A stretch of DNA of 64,000 nt from Flavobacterium sp. (GCA_015665265.1 JADFAM010000009.1:62001-126000), one strand, 5' to 3'; shown: positions 1-9,878, numbered from the stretch's first letter. Translations and numbers: made by a program. The notes: generated from the sequence alone by a model not told the origin.

Positions 1-964
1 TCTTCATTAAGTCAGGAAAATCTGTAAACCCCCCATCTGCTCCTGCTTTATGTATAATAACATCAATCATTTGTTGAAAAGAATCAAATTCCTCCAAACT
101 ATCTTTTCTGAAGGTGTAGGGATGAACAACTAGACTTAGATTATGAGACTCTTCAACTAAAGAGGTAAAAGAAAACCCTGAGGTTGTTTTTGAAGAGATT
201 AGGTGTTTATACGAAGGGCCTATGCCATCTGCATAACTAGCATAAAACTGCAAAAGATTTTTTTGTTCAGGAAATTCCATTAATTGAACTAAAAATAATT
301 CTGATTTCAATTGATTTCTTATTCGTTCCAATTCTAGTGCATCAAAACATTGTAAAATACATTGATCATCTTTTGTAGAATACCCATATTTAGTTAATAT
401 TTCCAAAACTATTTTTGAAATATCTTTTCCGTTTTCTAGATGAAATTTTGGTTTTTTAATTTCAGGATATATTCCAATATTTTCACCAGTACTTTTATTG
501 AGGCCCTGAATTAGTTCTATTTCATCCTGTAAAGAATGTAATCGAAAAGAACTTGCCCCTTTAGGAAATCTTGTGGTATAAATTTGGAGACCTGTTTCAG
601 AATCAAACCGTTCAGTGACCTCCAAGCTTTTAAGTTCTTCAAAAGTGAAATCAATCACATAGTATTTGCCGTCTTCCCTTTTTCTGGCAGGGTATTTCTC
701 TGAAACGTTGGTCACGTCATCTAGTAATATGTCGTGAATTACAATAGGAATATCATCTTTGCTTAACACGATATCTTGTTCAATATAATCAGCATTCATA
801 GCATGCGCCATTGCTTTAGATGCCAAGGTGTGTTCAGGCAAATATCCAGAAGCGCCTCTGTGAGCCACTACTGTAATTTTTTTTGTTGATTTTAGCTCTT
901 TTTCTAGATTGGATTGACACGAGATACTTAATAAAATTATGATGATGAATGGTAGGTTTTTCAT
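1..964 (-). CDS. Glycerophosphodiester phosphodiesterase (GlpQ/GDPD family), C-terminus cut off by window edge
   Basis: Reverse-strand reading gives MKNLPFIIIILLSISCQSNLEKELKSTKKITVVAHRGASGYLPEHTLASKAMAHAMNADYIEQDIVLSKD..., with a lipoprotein signal and the GDPD motif HRGASGYLPEHT; open at position 1. Confidence 0.9.
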   Translation of the reverse strand, partial: MKNLPFIIIILLSISCQSNLEKELKSTKKITVVAHRGASGYLPEHTLASKAMAHAMNADYIEQDIVLSKDDIPIVIHDILLDDVTNVSEKYPARKREDGKYYVIDFTFEELKSLEVTERFDSETGLQIYTTRFPKGASSFRLHSLQDEIELIQGLNKSTGENIGIYPEIKKPKFHLENGKDISKIVLEILTKYGYSTKDDQCILQCFDALELERIRNQLKSELFLVQLMEFPEQKNLLQFYASYADGIGPSYKHLISSKTTSGFSFTSLVEESHNLSLVVHPYTFRKDSLEEFDSFQQMIDVIIHKAGADGGFTDFPDLMK

Positions 965-1013
965 ATTGAAAAAAGGTTTATTTAAAGATAGAACTTTTTG
1001 TAGTTTTGTATTT

Positions 1014-1247
1014 ATGAAATTAGCACTAAAAATACTCTTTATTATTTTTATCTCATGGATGCTTCTAGGAGGCTATTTAGAATATATTAATCATTCTAAA
1101 GGTCCCATTGTAATGGGATTAGGAGTGATGTATTTATCATTTATTTTTATGCCTATTTTTATTTATTGGAGATATAAAGATGGAAAGTATAAAAAATACA
1201 TTATTAATGATAAGACCTTGCTAGGTGAAATGAAAAAAGAAGAATGA
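1014..1247 (+). CDS. Small hypothetical membrane protein (about 77 aa, two predicted TM segments)
   Basis: Start chosen at internal Met (MKLALKILFIIFISW...) because the upstream part of the 939 ORF overlaps the divergent GDPD gene; TAGTTTTG promoter-like motif at 1001-1008. Confidence 0.55.
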   Translation: MKLALKILFIIFISWMLLGGYLEYINHSKGPIVMGLGVMYLSFIFMPIFIYWRYKDGKYKKYIINDKTLLGEMKKEE

Positions 1248-1314
1248 TTTCAATGCTACCAAAACCCACTTTTTTAAACCTTTTCAATTAGTTTTCTTAG
1301 TACCTTTGTAGCCT

Positions 1315-2523
1315 ATGATTGATCAGAGAGAAGCCATTTCAGAAAAAGTAGTTTTAATAGGAGTAATTACTCAATTACAAGATCAATCTCAATCAAAAGA
1401 GTACTTAGATGAATTAGAATTTTTAACAAATACTGCAGGAGGAGTTGCTGTTAAGCGTTTTGTTCAAAAATTAGAAAAACCTCATCCAAAAACATTTTTA
1501 GGAGCCGGGAAACTTGAGGAGGTTCGATCATATATTAACAGCAATGGTGTTGGAACTGCAATTTTTGATGATGAATTATCCCCAGCTCAATTAAGAAATA
1601 TTGAAAAAATACTCGATTGTAAAATTTTAGACAGAACCAATCTTATCTTAGATATTTTTGCTCAAAGAGCACAAACTAGTTCTGCTAAAACTCAAGTCGA
1701 ATTAGCGCAACATCAATACTTATTACCCCGTTTAACAAAACTTTGGACTCACTTAGACAAGCAAAAAGGGGGTATTGGAATGCGTGGTCCTGGAGAAACA
1801 GAAATAGAAACAGATAGACGAATTATTCGTGATAAAATTTCTTTGTTAAAGAAAAAACTGGTCACTATAGATAAGCAAATGGCTGTTCAGCGAAAAAATC
1901 GTGGTAAGATGGTTAGAGTTGCCCTAGTTGGATACACCAACGTTGGAAAATCTACCCTTATGAATGTGATTAGCAAAAGTGATGTTTTTGCAGAAAATAA
2001 ATTGTTTGCAACCCTAGATACAACGGTTAGAAAAGTAGTCATTAAAAACATCCCTTTTTTGATGACAGATACTGTAGGTTTTATAAGAAAACTACCTACA
2101 CAGCTAGTGGAATCCTTTAAATCTACATTAGATGAGGTCCGTGAAGCAGATTTATTGCTTCATGTAGTAGATATTTCACATCCTAATTTTGAAGACCATA
2201 TAGCTTCCGTTAATACTATTTTAAATGAAATTCATTGCGTAGACAAGCCAACAGTGATGGTTTTTAATAAAATAGATGCGTATACCCATGAAACAATAGA
2301 TGAAGATGATTTGGTTACTGAAAAAACAGCTGAACATTATTCTTTGGATGATTGGCAAAAAACTTGGATGAGTAGCGAAAAAAATGCGGCTATTTTTATT
2401 TCTGCATTAAATAAAGAAAATTTAGAATCTTTTAAAGAGATTACATATGAAAAAGTAAAAGAAATTCATATACAAAGATTTCCCTACAATGATTTCTTAT
2501 ACTATGAATACAAAGAAGACTAA
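1315..2523 (+). CDS. hflX: GTPase HflX
   Basis: GxGETEIETDRR, G1 motif GYTNVGKST, DTVGFIRKLP; full-length HflX architecture. Confidence 0.95.
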   Translation: MIDQREAISEKVVLIGVITQLQDQSQSKEYLDELEFLTNTAGGVAVKRFVQKLEKPHPKTFLGAGKLEEVRSYINSNGVGTAIFDDELSPAQLRNIEKILDCKILDRTNLILDIFAQRAQTSSAKTQVELAQHQYLLPRLTKLWTHLDKQKGGIGMRGPGETEIETDRRIIRDKISLLKKKLVTIDKQMAVQRKNRGKMVRVALVGYTNVGKSTLMNVISKSDVFAENKLFATLDTTVRKVVIKNIPFLMTDTVGFIRKLPTQLVESFKSTLDEVREADLLLHVVDISHPNFEDHIASVNTILNEIHCVDKPTVMVFNKIDAYTHETIDEDDLVTEKTAEHYSLDDWQKTWMSSEKNAAIFISALNKENLESFKEITYEKVKEIHIQRFPYNDFLYYEYKED

Positions 2524-2524
2524 A

Positions 2525-3610
2525 TTAGTCATCAGTTGTTTGATCTTCAATAATACCAAGGCGTTTAGCTCTTCGTTCCCAACTTTTTCTGGCTAAAAGC
2601 TGCATATCTTCGATGGTGTCACTTTCATCCATAATTTCCAAACCGAGAAGCGTTTCAATCATATCTTCCTGAGTTACCAAACCACTAACTGAGCCATATT
2701 CATCAACTACCAGTGCAATATGCTCTCGCTCATCTATCAATTTATCAAACAAACTTGGAATTGGTAGATTTCTTTCTGTAATTAAAATTGATCGTTTAAT
2801 ATTTTTAAGAGGTTGTTTCCCGTTTCCTCTGATAATGGCTTCCAATAACTGATCTTTTAAAAAATATCCTGAAATATTATCTGATTTTTCGGTGTAGATT
2901 GGAATTCTTGAAAAGCGTAACATTTGATTTTCATCAAAAAAATCTTGAATGGTTTGATCTTCATTTGCAGATTTTAAAACAGTTCTGGGTGTCATAATAT
3001 CTCGTACTCTAACGTCTTTGAAATTTAATAGATTTTTAATGACGTTACTTTCTGACGTTTGAAAAACGCCCTCTTTTTCAGCGATCTCAGTCATTGCAGT
3101 GAAGTCTTCTCTACTTAAAACACTACCATGTCCTTTGCCACCAATCAAACTTGTTGTGAGTTGAAGTAGCCAAAGAATCCCAGTATATTTCAAAGGAAAA
3201 ATTAAGATAAGTAGTGCTTTTGAGGTAAAATGTGCTAATTGTTTCCAGTAAGTAGCGCCTATTGTTTTTGGAATGATCTCTGAGACTATTAATATTAATA
3301 AAGTCATAATAGAAGAAACGATTCCTACGATATTAATTCCTAAAAATTCAATTTTATATGGAAGTTGCTCAGCCTGAACTCCAACTAAAATTGCACCCAC
3401 CGTATGGGCTATTGTATTTAGTGTTAAGATTGCAATTAAGGGTTTGTCTACATCTTTTTTTAGTTCTTCTAAAATTGAAGCATAAGCGAATCCTTCCTTC
3501 TTTTTTAAATTAATATACGTAGAGCTAACACTCAGTAAAACAGCCTCTAGAATAGAACAAAGAAATGAGAAAAATATAGAAACAGTCGCGTAAACAAGTA
3601 ATAATGTCAT
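2525..3610 (-). CDS. CNNM/HlyC-CorC family transporter (hemolysin-like, CBS domains)
   Basis: N-terminal DUF21-like TM region, then RDIMTPRT and CBS-pair sequence ...VDEYGSVSGLVTQEDMIETLLG. Confidence 0.9.
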   Translation of the reverse strand: MTLLLVYATVSIFFSFLCSILEAVLLSVSSTYINLKKKEGFAYASILEELKKDVDKPLIAILTLNTIAHTVGAILVGVQAEQLPYKIEFLGINIVGIVSSIMTLLILIVSEIIPKTIGATYWKQLAHFTSKALLILIFPLKYTGILWLLQLTTSLIGGKGHGSVLSREDFTAMTEIAEKEGVFQTSESNVIKNLLNFKDVRVRDIMTPRTVLKSANEDQTIQDFFDENQMLRFSRIPIYTEKSDNISGYFLKDQLLEAIIRGNGKQPLKNIKRSILITERNLPIPSLFDKLIDEREHIALVVDEYGSVSGLVTQEDMIETLLGLEIMDESDTIEDMQLLARKSWERRAKRLGIIEDQTTDD

Positions 3611-3684
3611 TAATTAATTTTAGATAGTAAATATATCAAAAAAGAAAACTTGAAACTATTTCAATTCTATCGATTGATAAATTT

Positions 3685-4524
3685 TTAGAAAATATAATTT
3701 ACGCCTAAGCCAAATAATTGCTTAAATTGAACATATCTAGAGGCGTTATCATCAATAATCATATGAAGGTTTAGATTTGTAGATAAGTACTTGTTTATTT
3801 GCATGACAAAATTAATTTGATAATTGAGGTCAATATTTTGGGGTTCTTCAAGATAGTTAGCATATGCATTGAAAATATTCTCAACAGTTACATTATCCAT
3901 TAAAGTTGCTCTATAATATATAGAGGTGTAAAAACCCAATTGATAAAGAGATGTTTCTCCTATCTCTGTACCATATTGCCCAGAAAAATCGTCACTTACA
4001 AAAGTGGCTTTAGTAGTAGCAGGTGCAATGTTAATATTAAAATGATCAGAATTTTTATAAATAACACCAGGTCCAATTGTTATGTATCCTGGCGCAAAAA
4101 AGTCTGATGTTGCCTTTTTTTCTGGTAATGAATAATCGTATCCTGTTGTAAATTGAGTACGAACATTGGCAAAGAATGAATAAGACCAATTAGTAGAGGC
4201 TTTTTTAGAGACCAAAGAATTAAATTCAAACTGATCATCTGTTTTTCTTGAGCCAGTTCCACTAATATTACTAATTCCATATTTAGTAATTATTTTATTG
4301 TCCCATGCCCAATCACCCTTCTTGTAATTAAAATCATAATTAATACTTACAGTTCCTGAGACTGCATTTTCTCCACCAGCAATCCAATTAGAAAATGAAG
4401 CTTGATTAAACAATAAGGTAAACGTTCCTTTTTTAGTCCAGTTTGATATTGAATCTAAATTATTTTGTTGAGCAAAATTTGAAATGCTAGCCATTAGCAA
4501 GCAAAGAGTAGTTATTTTTTTCAT
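3685..4524 (-). CDS. DUF3078 domain-containing protein (paralog 1)
   Basis: Signal peptide; FNQASFSNWIAGGENAVSGTVSINYDFNYKKGDWAWDNKI typical of DUF3078; similar to the adjacent ORF. Confidence 0.8.
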   Translation of the reverse strand: MKKITTLCLLMASISNFAQQNNLDSISNWTKKGTFTLLFNQASFSNWIAGGENAVSGTVSINYDFNYKKGDWAWDNKIITKYGISNISGTGSRKTDDQFEFNSLVSKKASTNWSYSFFANVRTQFTTGYDYSLPEKKATSDFFAPGYITIGPGVIYKNSDHFNINIAPATTKATFVSDDFSGQYGTEIGETSLYQLGFYTSIYYRATLMDNVTVENIFNAYANYLEEPQNIDLNYQINFVMQINKYLSTNLNLHMIIDDNASRYVQFKQLFGLGVNYIF

Positions 4525-4591
4525 CTTATTAGGGGGGTTAAAATAAGATTGCTAAAATAAGAATTATAATGAAATAATGAGCCCTAGTAAC

Positions 4592-5545
4592 TTATATTTT
4601 ATGAAAAGTATAATTAACGCCAAGCCCAAAAAGTTGCCTAAATTGTATTTTACTTGAAGCATTTGTATCAGATTTTAAATGTAATGTTAAGTTCACAGAT
4701 AAGTATTTATTTACATCAACTTCAAAGTTTGCTTGATGATTAATATCTATATTTTGAGGGTTGTCAATATAGTCTGAGTATAAAGCAATAATGTTCTCTA
4801 CAGTAACATTATCAATCAATTTAAATTTTAAAAAAGCAGACATATTTAATCCAATACCATAAATAGACCTCTTTCCTTTAGGGACACCGTACATCCCAGA
4901 AAATGGTTTTGAAACAAAAATAAATCTTGAAGTTGCAGGAGCTATATTCACTCTTAAATTTTCATTTTTACGCCACAGTATACCTGGCCCAAAACTAAAA
5001 TATGCAGGAGACATAATAGATGAAACTTCTAATCTAGGATCTTTAGAGTAATCAAAACCTCTTGAAAATTGAGATATAAAGTTTGAGAAAAAAGAGATAT
5101 ACCATTCTTCGATAGACTCCAGTGCGAGAATAGAGTTGTATTCAAATCGATCATCTGTTTTTCTAAAGCCTTGTTTATTTACATGAGATATACCATATGA
5201 AGAAATGATTTTATTATCCCATTTCCACTTTTTATTTCTATAATTAAAATCATAATTAACACCAATATTTCCTGCTACATTATTTTCACCACCCGCTAGC
5301 CAATTTGAAAAAGATGTTTGGTTAAAAATAAAATTAACTCTTCCGTTTACAGTCCATTCTTCTGGAGCTTCTTTTTTTTCTTTTTGCTCATTTTTTAAAA
5401 TGGAGTCTAGCTTGAGTTGCAGTGATGCAATGTTATTTTTTAATTCAATTTTTTTGATAGAGTCTATTCTTTTGATAGAGTCTTTTTTTATTTGAGAAAA
5501 ACAAGTGGCTGAAAATAAAAAGAATATGATGAATAGTTTTTTCAT
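4592..5545 (-). CDS. DUF3078 domain-containing protein (paralog 2)
   Basis: FNQTSFSNWLAGGENNVAGNIGVNYDFNYRNKKWKWDNKI; same fold signature as the neighbouring paralog. Confidence 0.8.
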   Translation of the reverse strand: MKKLFIIFFLFSATCFSQIKKDSIKRIDSIKKIELKNNIASLQLKLDSILKNEQKEKKEAPEEWTVNGRVNFIFNQTSFSNWLAGGENNVAGNIGVNYDFNYRNKKWKWDNKIISSYGISHVNKQGFRKTDDRFEYNSILALESIEEWYISFFSNFISQFSRGFDYSKDPRLEVSSIMSPAYFSFGPGILWRKNENLRVNIAPATSRFIFVSKPFSGMYGVPKGKRSIYGIGLNMSAFLKFKLIDNVTVENIIALYSDYIDNPQNIDINHQANFEVDVNKYLSVNLTLHLKSDTNASSKIQFRQLFGLGVNYTFHKI

Positions 5546-5568
5546 AAACCTAGTCAGATAGTGTAAGA

Positions 5569-6078
5569 TTATTTTTTTCTTTTAGATATTGGAACAGTAG
5601 AGCAAGCCTCTCCGTACATAATAGTTTTTGCTATAGGATGTAATTTTTGAATTAACATTGCAAAAGCTGATGAGGGTATGGGTTTATTCGCGCAGCCTTT
5701 AATTATTATAGATTTTTCTTGTAACCTTTCAGTATTGTAATTTTGGATAATTTCACTGAATATGATAGTTTCTAAAAGGTCTAAATCTCCCACAACAATT
5801 TTTTTTGCAAATGGAGCTAGTTTAGCGGAAATTAATAAATAAGCCCACGAGGGTATAATAGCATCTTCAGAACATGTTAAAGCAACAAAAGAGTCTTTAT
5901 AAATAGACCAATCATGGTTTCTCACGGAAGTTCTAAAATCTTTCTCCTTCAAAATAATTCCCTCGTATAGCCAATCTTTAATGTCTAGAGAAATTCTTCT
6001 GCCTGCAGGATATAATTCCTCTAAATCAATATTTATAAGGCTACTATTCGAAACTCTATTAATTATTTCTTTAGACAT
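5569..6078 (-). CDS. DUF2480 family protein
   Basis: NRVSNSSLINIDLEELYPAGRRISLDIKDWLYEGIILKEKDFR; gene next to SufT/SufE as commonly seen in Bacteroidetes. Confidence 0.75.
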   Translation of the reverse strand: MSKEIINRVSNSSLINIDLEELYPAGRRISLDIKDWLYEGIILKEKDFRTSVRNHDWSIYKDSFVALTCSEDAIIPSWAYLLISAKLAPFAKKIVVGDLDLLETIIFSEIIQNYNTERLQEKSIIIKGCANKPIPSSAFAMLIQKLHPIAKTIMYGEACSTVPISKRKK

Positions 6079-6109
6079 TTTTATTACTTAATATATAAAA
6101 TGATTGTTT

Positions 6110-6430
6110 TTATAACATTCCTAGTTCTAGTTTTGCCTCATCACTCATCATATCCTGTGTCCAGGTAGGGTCAAATGTGATTTCTACCTCAGCAGTATTT
6201 ATTTCTTTTAAAGATTTAACTTTATCTTCAATTTCTATAGGAAGACTTTCAGCAACTGGGCAATTAGGTGACGTTAAAGTCATCAATATTTTTGCATCAT
6301 TTTTTTCATTAACAAACACGTCATATATCAATCCAAGCTCATAAATATCTACAGGGATTTCAGGATCATAAATTGTCTTTAAGACACCTACTATTTTATC
6401 TCCTATTACTTGTATTTCTTCTTCTGTCAT
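6110..6430 (-). CDS. SUF system Fe-S cluster assembly protein (DUF59/MIP18-like, SufT)
   Basis: VLKTIYDPEIPVDIYELGLIYDV...MTLTSPNCPVAESLP is diagnostic of DUF59. Confidence 0.9.
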   Translation of the reverse strand: MTEEEIQVIGDKIVGVLKTIYDPEIPVDIYELGLIYDVFVNEKNDAKILMTLTSPNCPVAESLPIEIEDKVKSLKEINTAEVEITFDPTWTQDMMSDEAKLELGML

Positions 6431-6453
6431 TTTTTGAAATTTATTTTTCAGAT

Positions 6454-6882
6454 CTATTTAATAGATGTATTAGCTTGTTGTGCAATGGCATAAAGTTTAA
6501 TCTGTTTTAGCATAGAAACAAGACCATTTGCTCTTGTTGGAGACAAATGTTCTTTTAAGCCTATTTTATCAATAAAAATAGTGTCAGCCGCCAAAATATC
6601 TTTTGGTGTTTGGTTTGTAAAAACACGTAACAGTAATGCTACCAATCCTTTTGTTAAAATAGCATCGCTGTCTGCAGTAAAATTTATTTTAGAATCATTC
6701 ATTTTTGAATACAACCAAACTTTAGATTGACATCCCTTAATGATATTTTCTTCAATTTTATATTGATCATCAATTAGAGGAAGGGATTTGCCTAATTCTA
6801 TCAAGTATTCGTATCGTTCCATCCAATCATCAAAGAGGTTAAACTCATCAATTATTTCTTCTTGTATTTCTCTAATTGTCAT
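6454..6882 (-). CDS. sufE: SufE family sulfur acceptor protein
   Basis: EEFNLFDDWMERYEYLIELGKSLP...NIIKGCQSKVWL; conserved SufE Cys motif. Confidence 0.92.
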   Translation of the reverse strand: MTIREIQEEIIDEFNLFDDWMERYEYLIELGKSLPLIDDQYKIEENIIKGCQSKVWLYSKMNDSKINFTADSDAILTKGLVALLLRVFTNQTPKDILAADTIFIDKIGLKEHLSPTRANGLVSMLKQIKLYAIAQQANTSIK

Positions 6883-6954
6883 TTTTAAAACTTATTTTTG
6901 ATGCTTCAGAAACTGTAATTTAACATTCACAAAATTACGGTAAAAAAAATTAAA

Positions 6955-7881
6955 ATGAGTAAACTATTAGTAGTTGGAACTGTTGCATTTGATGCCATCG
7001 AAACCCCTTTTGGCAAAACTGATAAAATTTTAGGGGGATCTGGAACTTTTGTTGGTTTAGCAGCTGCACATTTTGGCGTTCAAACAGGTATTGTTTCTGT
7101 TGTTGGTGGTGATTTCCCTAAATCATATTTAAATATGATGAATGACAAAGGAATTAATACTGATGGTGTGGAGATTATTGAAGACGAGAAAACATTTTTT
7201 TGGAGTGGAAAATATCACAATGACATGAATTCAAGAGATACTCTTGTTACTGAATTAAATGTTTTAGCAGATTTCACTCCTGTAGTTCCAGAAACTTTTA
7301 GAGATGCAGCAATTGTTGTTTTAGGAAATTTGCATCCTTTAACTCAGAGTTCGGTGTTAGATCAGTTGAGTGCCCAACCTAAGTTAGTTATCTTAGATAC
7401 CATGAATTTTTGGATGGATGCAGCTTTAGAAGATCTTCATACGGTATTAAAAAGAGTTGATGTAATTACGATTAATGATGAAGAAGCTCGTCAATTAAGT
7501 GGAGAATATTCATTAGTAAATGCAGCTAAGAAAATACATTTGATGGGTCCTAAATTTGTAGTCATCAAAAAAGGAGAGCATGGAGCATTGTTGTTTAATG
7601 AAGGAAAAATGTTTTTTGCCCCAGCATTACCTCTTGGAGAGGTTTTTGATCCAACAGGCGCAGGAGATACTTTTGCGGGAGGTTTTTCTGGCTATTTAGC
7701 TAAGACTGAAGATATTTCTTTTGAGAGTATGAAAAATGCTGTTATTTATGGGTCAAATTTGGCATCTTTTTGTGTTGAAAAATTTGGCACTGAAAGAATG
7801 CAAGCTCTTCAAAGTGACGAAGTGCACGAGAGATTAAAAGTTTTTAAAGAGTTAACACAATTTGATATTAAATTAACATAA
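6955..7881 (+). CDS. PfkB family carbohydrate/nucleoside kinase
   Basis: GGSGTFVGLAAAHFG N-terminal motif and DPTGAGDTFAGGFSGYLA PfkB signature. Confidence 0.9.
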   Translation: MSKLLVVGTVAFDAIETPFGKTDKILGGSGTFVGLAAAHFGVQTGIVSVVGGDFPKSYLNMMNDKGINTDGVEIIEDEKTFFWSGKYHNDMNSRDTLVTELNVLADFTPVVPETFRDAAIVVLGNLHPLTQSSVLDQLSAQPKLVILDTMNFWMDAALEDLHTVLKRVDVITINDEEARQLSGEYSLVNAAKKIHLMGPKFVVIKKGEHGALLFNEGKMFFAPALPLGEVFDPTGAGDTFAGGFSGYLAKTEDISFESMKNAVIYGSNLASFCVEKFGTERMQALQSDEVHERLKVFKELTQFDIKLT

Positions 7882-7905
7882 ATCCGTCTCTATGCGGATT
7901 TTTTT
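7880..7905 (+). terminator. Rho-independent terminator after the PfkB gene
   Basis: aatccg-tctctatg-cggatt followed by a T run. Confidence 0.6.
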
Positions 7906-7930
7906 CATTTAAAAATAAAATGACCAAACT

Positions 7931-9829
7931 ATGAGCGACGCTATTAAACACGAATGTGGAATTGCCTTAGTAAGATTAAAGAAACCATTACAGTTTTATA
8001 AAGATAAATACGGTTCTGCTTTTTATGGAATCAACAAAATGTATTTATTGATGGAGAAACAGCATAACAGAGGACAAGATGGTGCTGGTTTTGCTAGTGT
8101 AAAGTTTAATGTTTCACCAGGCACTAGATATATTAGTAGAGTGAGGTCTAACAAATCACAACCTATCCAAGATATATTTGCTCAAATAAATGATCGATTA
8201 AATGGAGTTTTAGAAAAAAATCAAGACAAAATTGATGATGTGTCTTGGCAAGAGGAGAATCTTCCGTATTTAGGTAATTTATTTCTAGGACATGTTCGAT
8301 ATGGAACTTTCGGTAAAAATAGTATCGAGAGTGTTCATCCTTTTCTGCGTCAAAGTAATTGGAAACACCAAAACTTAATCGTAGCTGGAAACTTCAACAT
8401 GACCAATTCTAGACAGTTATTAGAGGAATTAGTTGAGTTAGGGCAACATCCAAAAGAGTTTACCGATACAGTGACCGTTATGGAAAAAATAGGTCATTTT
8501 TTAGAGGAAGAAGTTGCTAAATTATATACAGAGGCTAAAGATAAAAGATTTAATAAAAAGGATGCTTCACCATATATAGAGGAAAACTTAGATTTAAAAA
8601 ATGTACTTAAAAGATCTTCAAAGAATTGGGACGGGGGCTATGCGATGGCTGGTTTAGTTGGTCATGGTGATGCTTTTGTATTAAGAGATCCAAATGGAAT
8701 TAGACCAACGTATTTTTATGAAGATGAGGAAGTGGTTGTAGTTGCTTCAGAAAGACCTGTAATTCAGACAGTATTTAAAGCAGATATAAAAGAGGTTAAA
8801 GAGTTAAAGAGAGGTAATGCGCTTATTATAAAAAAGAATGGTATTACCTCAATAAAAGAGGTTAACAAACCAAGAGAAAAGAAATCTTGTTCATTTGAGC
8901 GCATTTATTTTTCTAGAGGTAGTGATTCAGATATATATCAAGAACGTAAAAACTTGGGGAAATTTGTTTTCCCTCAAATATTAAAGTCTATTGATAACGA
9001 CATTTCAAATAGTGTTTTTTCATTTATACCCAATACTGCTGAAACTTCTTTTTATGGGATGACAGAGGCAGCAGAAGATGTTTTAAATGAGCAGAAAACT
9101 TCAAAAATATTATCTGGAGGAAAATCGTTATCGGCCCAAAAAGTAACAGAAATTTTATCAGAAAGGCCAAGATTTGAAAAAATAGCAATTAAAGATGCTA
9201 AATTGAGAACCTTCATTGCAGATGATAGTAGTAGAGATGATTTAGTTGCCCATGTTTACGATGTTACATACGGCGTTGTTAAACCAACTGATAACTTGGT
9301 AATTATTGATGATAGTATTGTTAGAGGGACTACTTTAAAGAAAAGTATTATTAAAATTTTGGATAGACTAAATCCTAAGAAAATTGTAGTAGTTTCATCT
9401 GCACCTCAAATTCGATATCCAGATTGTTATGGAATTGATATGGCTAGAATTGAAGATTTCATTGCTTTTAGAGCAGCCCTAGAATTGCTGAAAGAAACTA
9501 ATCAATATCATATAGTAGATACAGTATATAAAAAAGCAATTGATCAACGGGAAAAAGAAGATGCTGAAATTGTTAATTATGTTAAAGAGATCTATAGCCC
9601 ATTTACTACAGAACAAGTGTCTGAAAAAATTGCTCAAATGCTAAAAACAAAAGACATTAACGCAGAGGTAGAGGTTATCTATCAAAATGTGGAGGATCTA
9701 CACAGGGCTTGTCCAGGTAATTCTGGTGATTGGTATTTTACAGGAAATTACCCAACAGATGGTGGTCACAGAGTAGTAAATGAAGCCTTTATAAACTTTT
9801 ATGAGGGAAATAAAAAGAGGGCTTACTAA
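7931..9829 (+). CDS. Amidophosphoribosyltransferase family protein (long 632 aa form)
   Basis: Class II glutaminase N-terminus (HECGIALVRL...HNRGQDGAGF) and PRPP motif NLVIIDDSIVRGTT. Confidence 0.9.
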   Translation: MSDAIKHECGIALVRLKKPLQFYKDKYGSAFYGINKMYLLMEKQHNRGQDGAGFASVKFNVSPGTRYISRVRSNKSQPIQDIFAQINDRLNGVLEKNQDKIDDVSWQEENLPYLGNLFLGHVRYGTFGKNSIESVHPFLRQSNWKHQNLIVAGNFNMTNSRQLLEELVELGQHPKEFTDTVTVMEKIGHFLEEEVAKLYTEAKDKRFNKKDASPYIEENLDLKNVLKRSSKNWDGGYAMAGLVGHGDAFVLRDPNGIRPTYFYEDEEVVVVASERPVIQTVFKADIKEVKELKRGNALIIKKNGITSIKEVNKPREKKSCSFERIYFSRGSDSDIYQERKNLGKFVFPQILKSIDNDISNSVFSFIPNTAETSFYGMTEAAEDVLNEQKTSKILSGGKSLSAQKVTEILSERPRFEKIAIKDAKLRTFIADDSSRDDLVAHVYDVTYGVVKPTDNLVIIDDSIVRGTTLKKSIIKILDRLNPKKIVVVSSAPQIRYPDCYGIDMARIEDFIAFRAALELLKETNQYHIVDTVYKKAIDQREKEDAEIVNYVKEIYSPFTTEQVSEKIAQMLKTKDINAEVEVIYQNVEDLHRACPGNSGDWYFTGNYPTDGGHRVVNEAFINFYEGNKKRAY

Positions 9830-9834
9830 GAGTA

Positions 9835-9878
9835 TTTTATAACAAAAGGCACCCAATTGGGTGCCTTTTGTTATAAAA
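9835..9878. terminator. Bidirectional intrinsic terminator between purF-like gene and sod
   Basis: Perfect 44-nt palindrome ttttataacaaaaggcacccaa|ttgggtgccttttgttataaaa between convergent genes. Confidence 0.85.

Noticed and set aside
4080-4280. 66-aa minus ORF inside the first DUF3078 gene
   Set aside because: Out-of-frame shadow ORF within a supported CDS.
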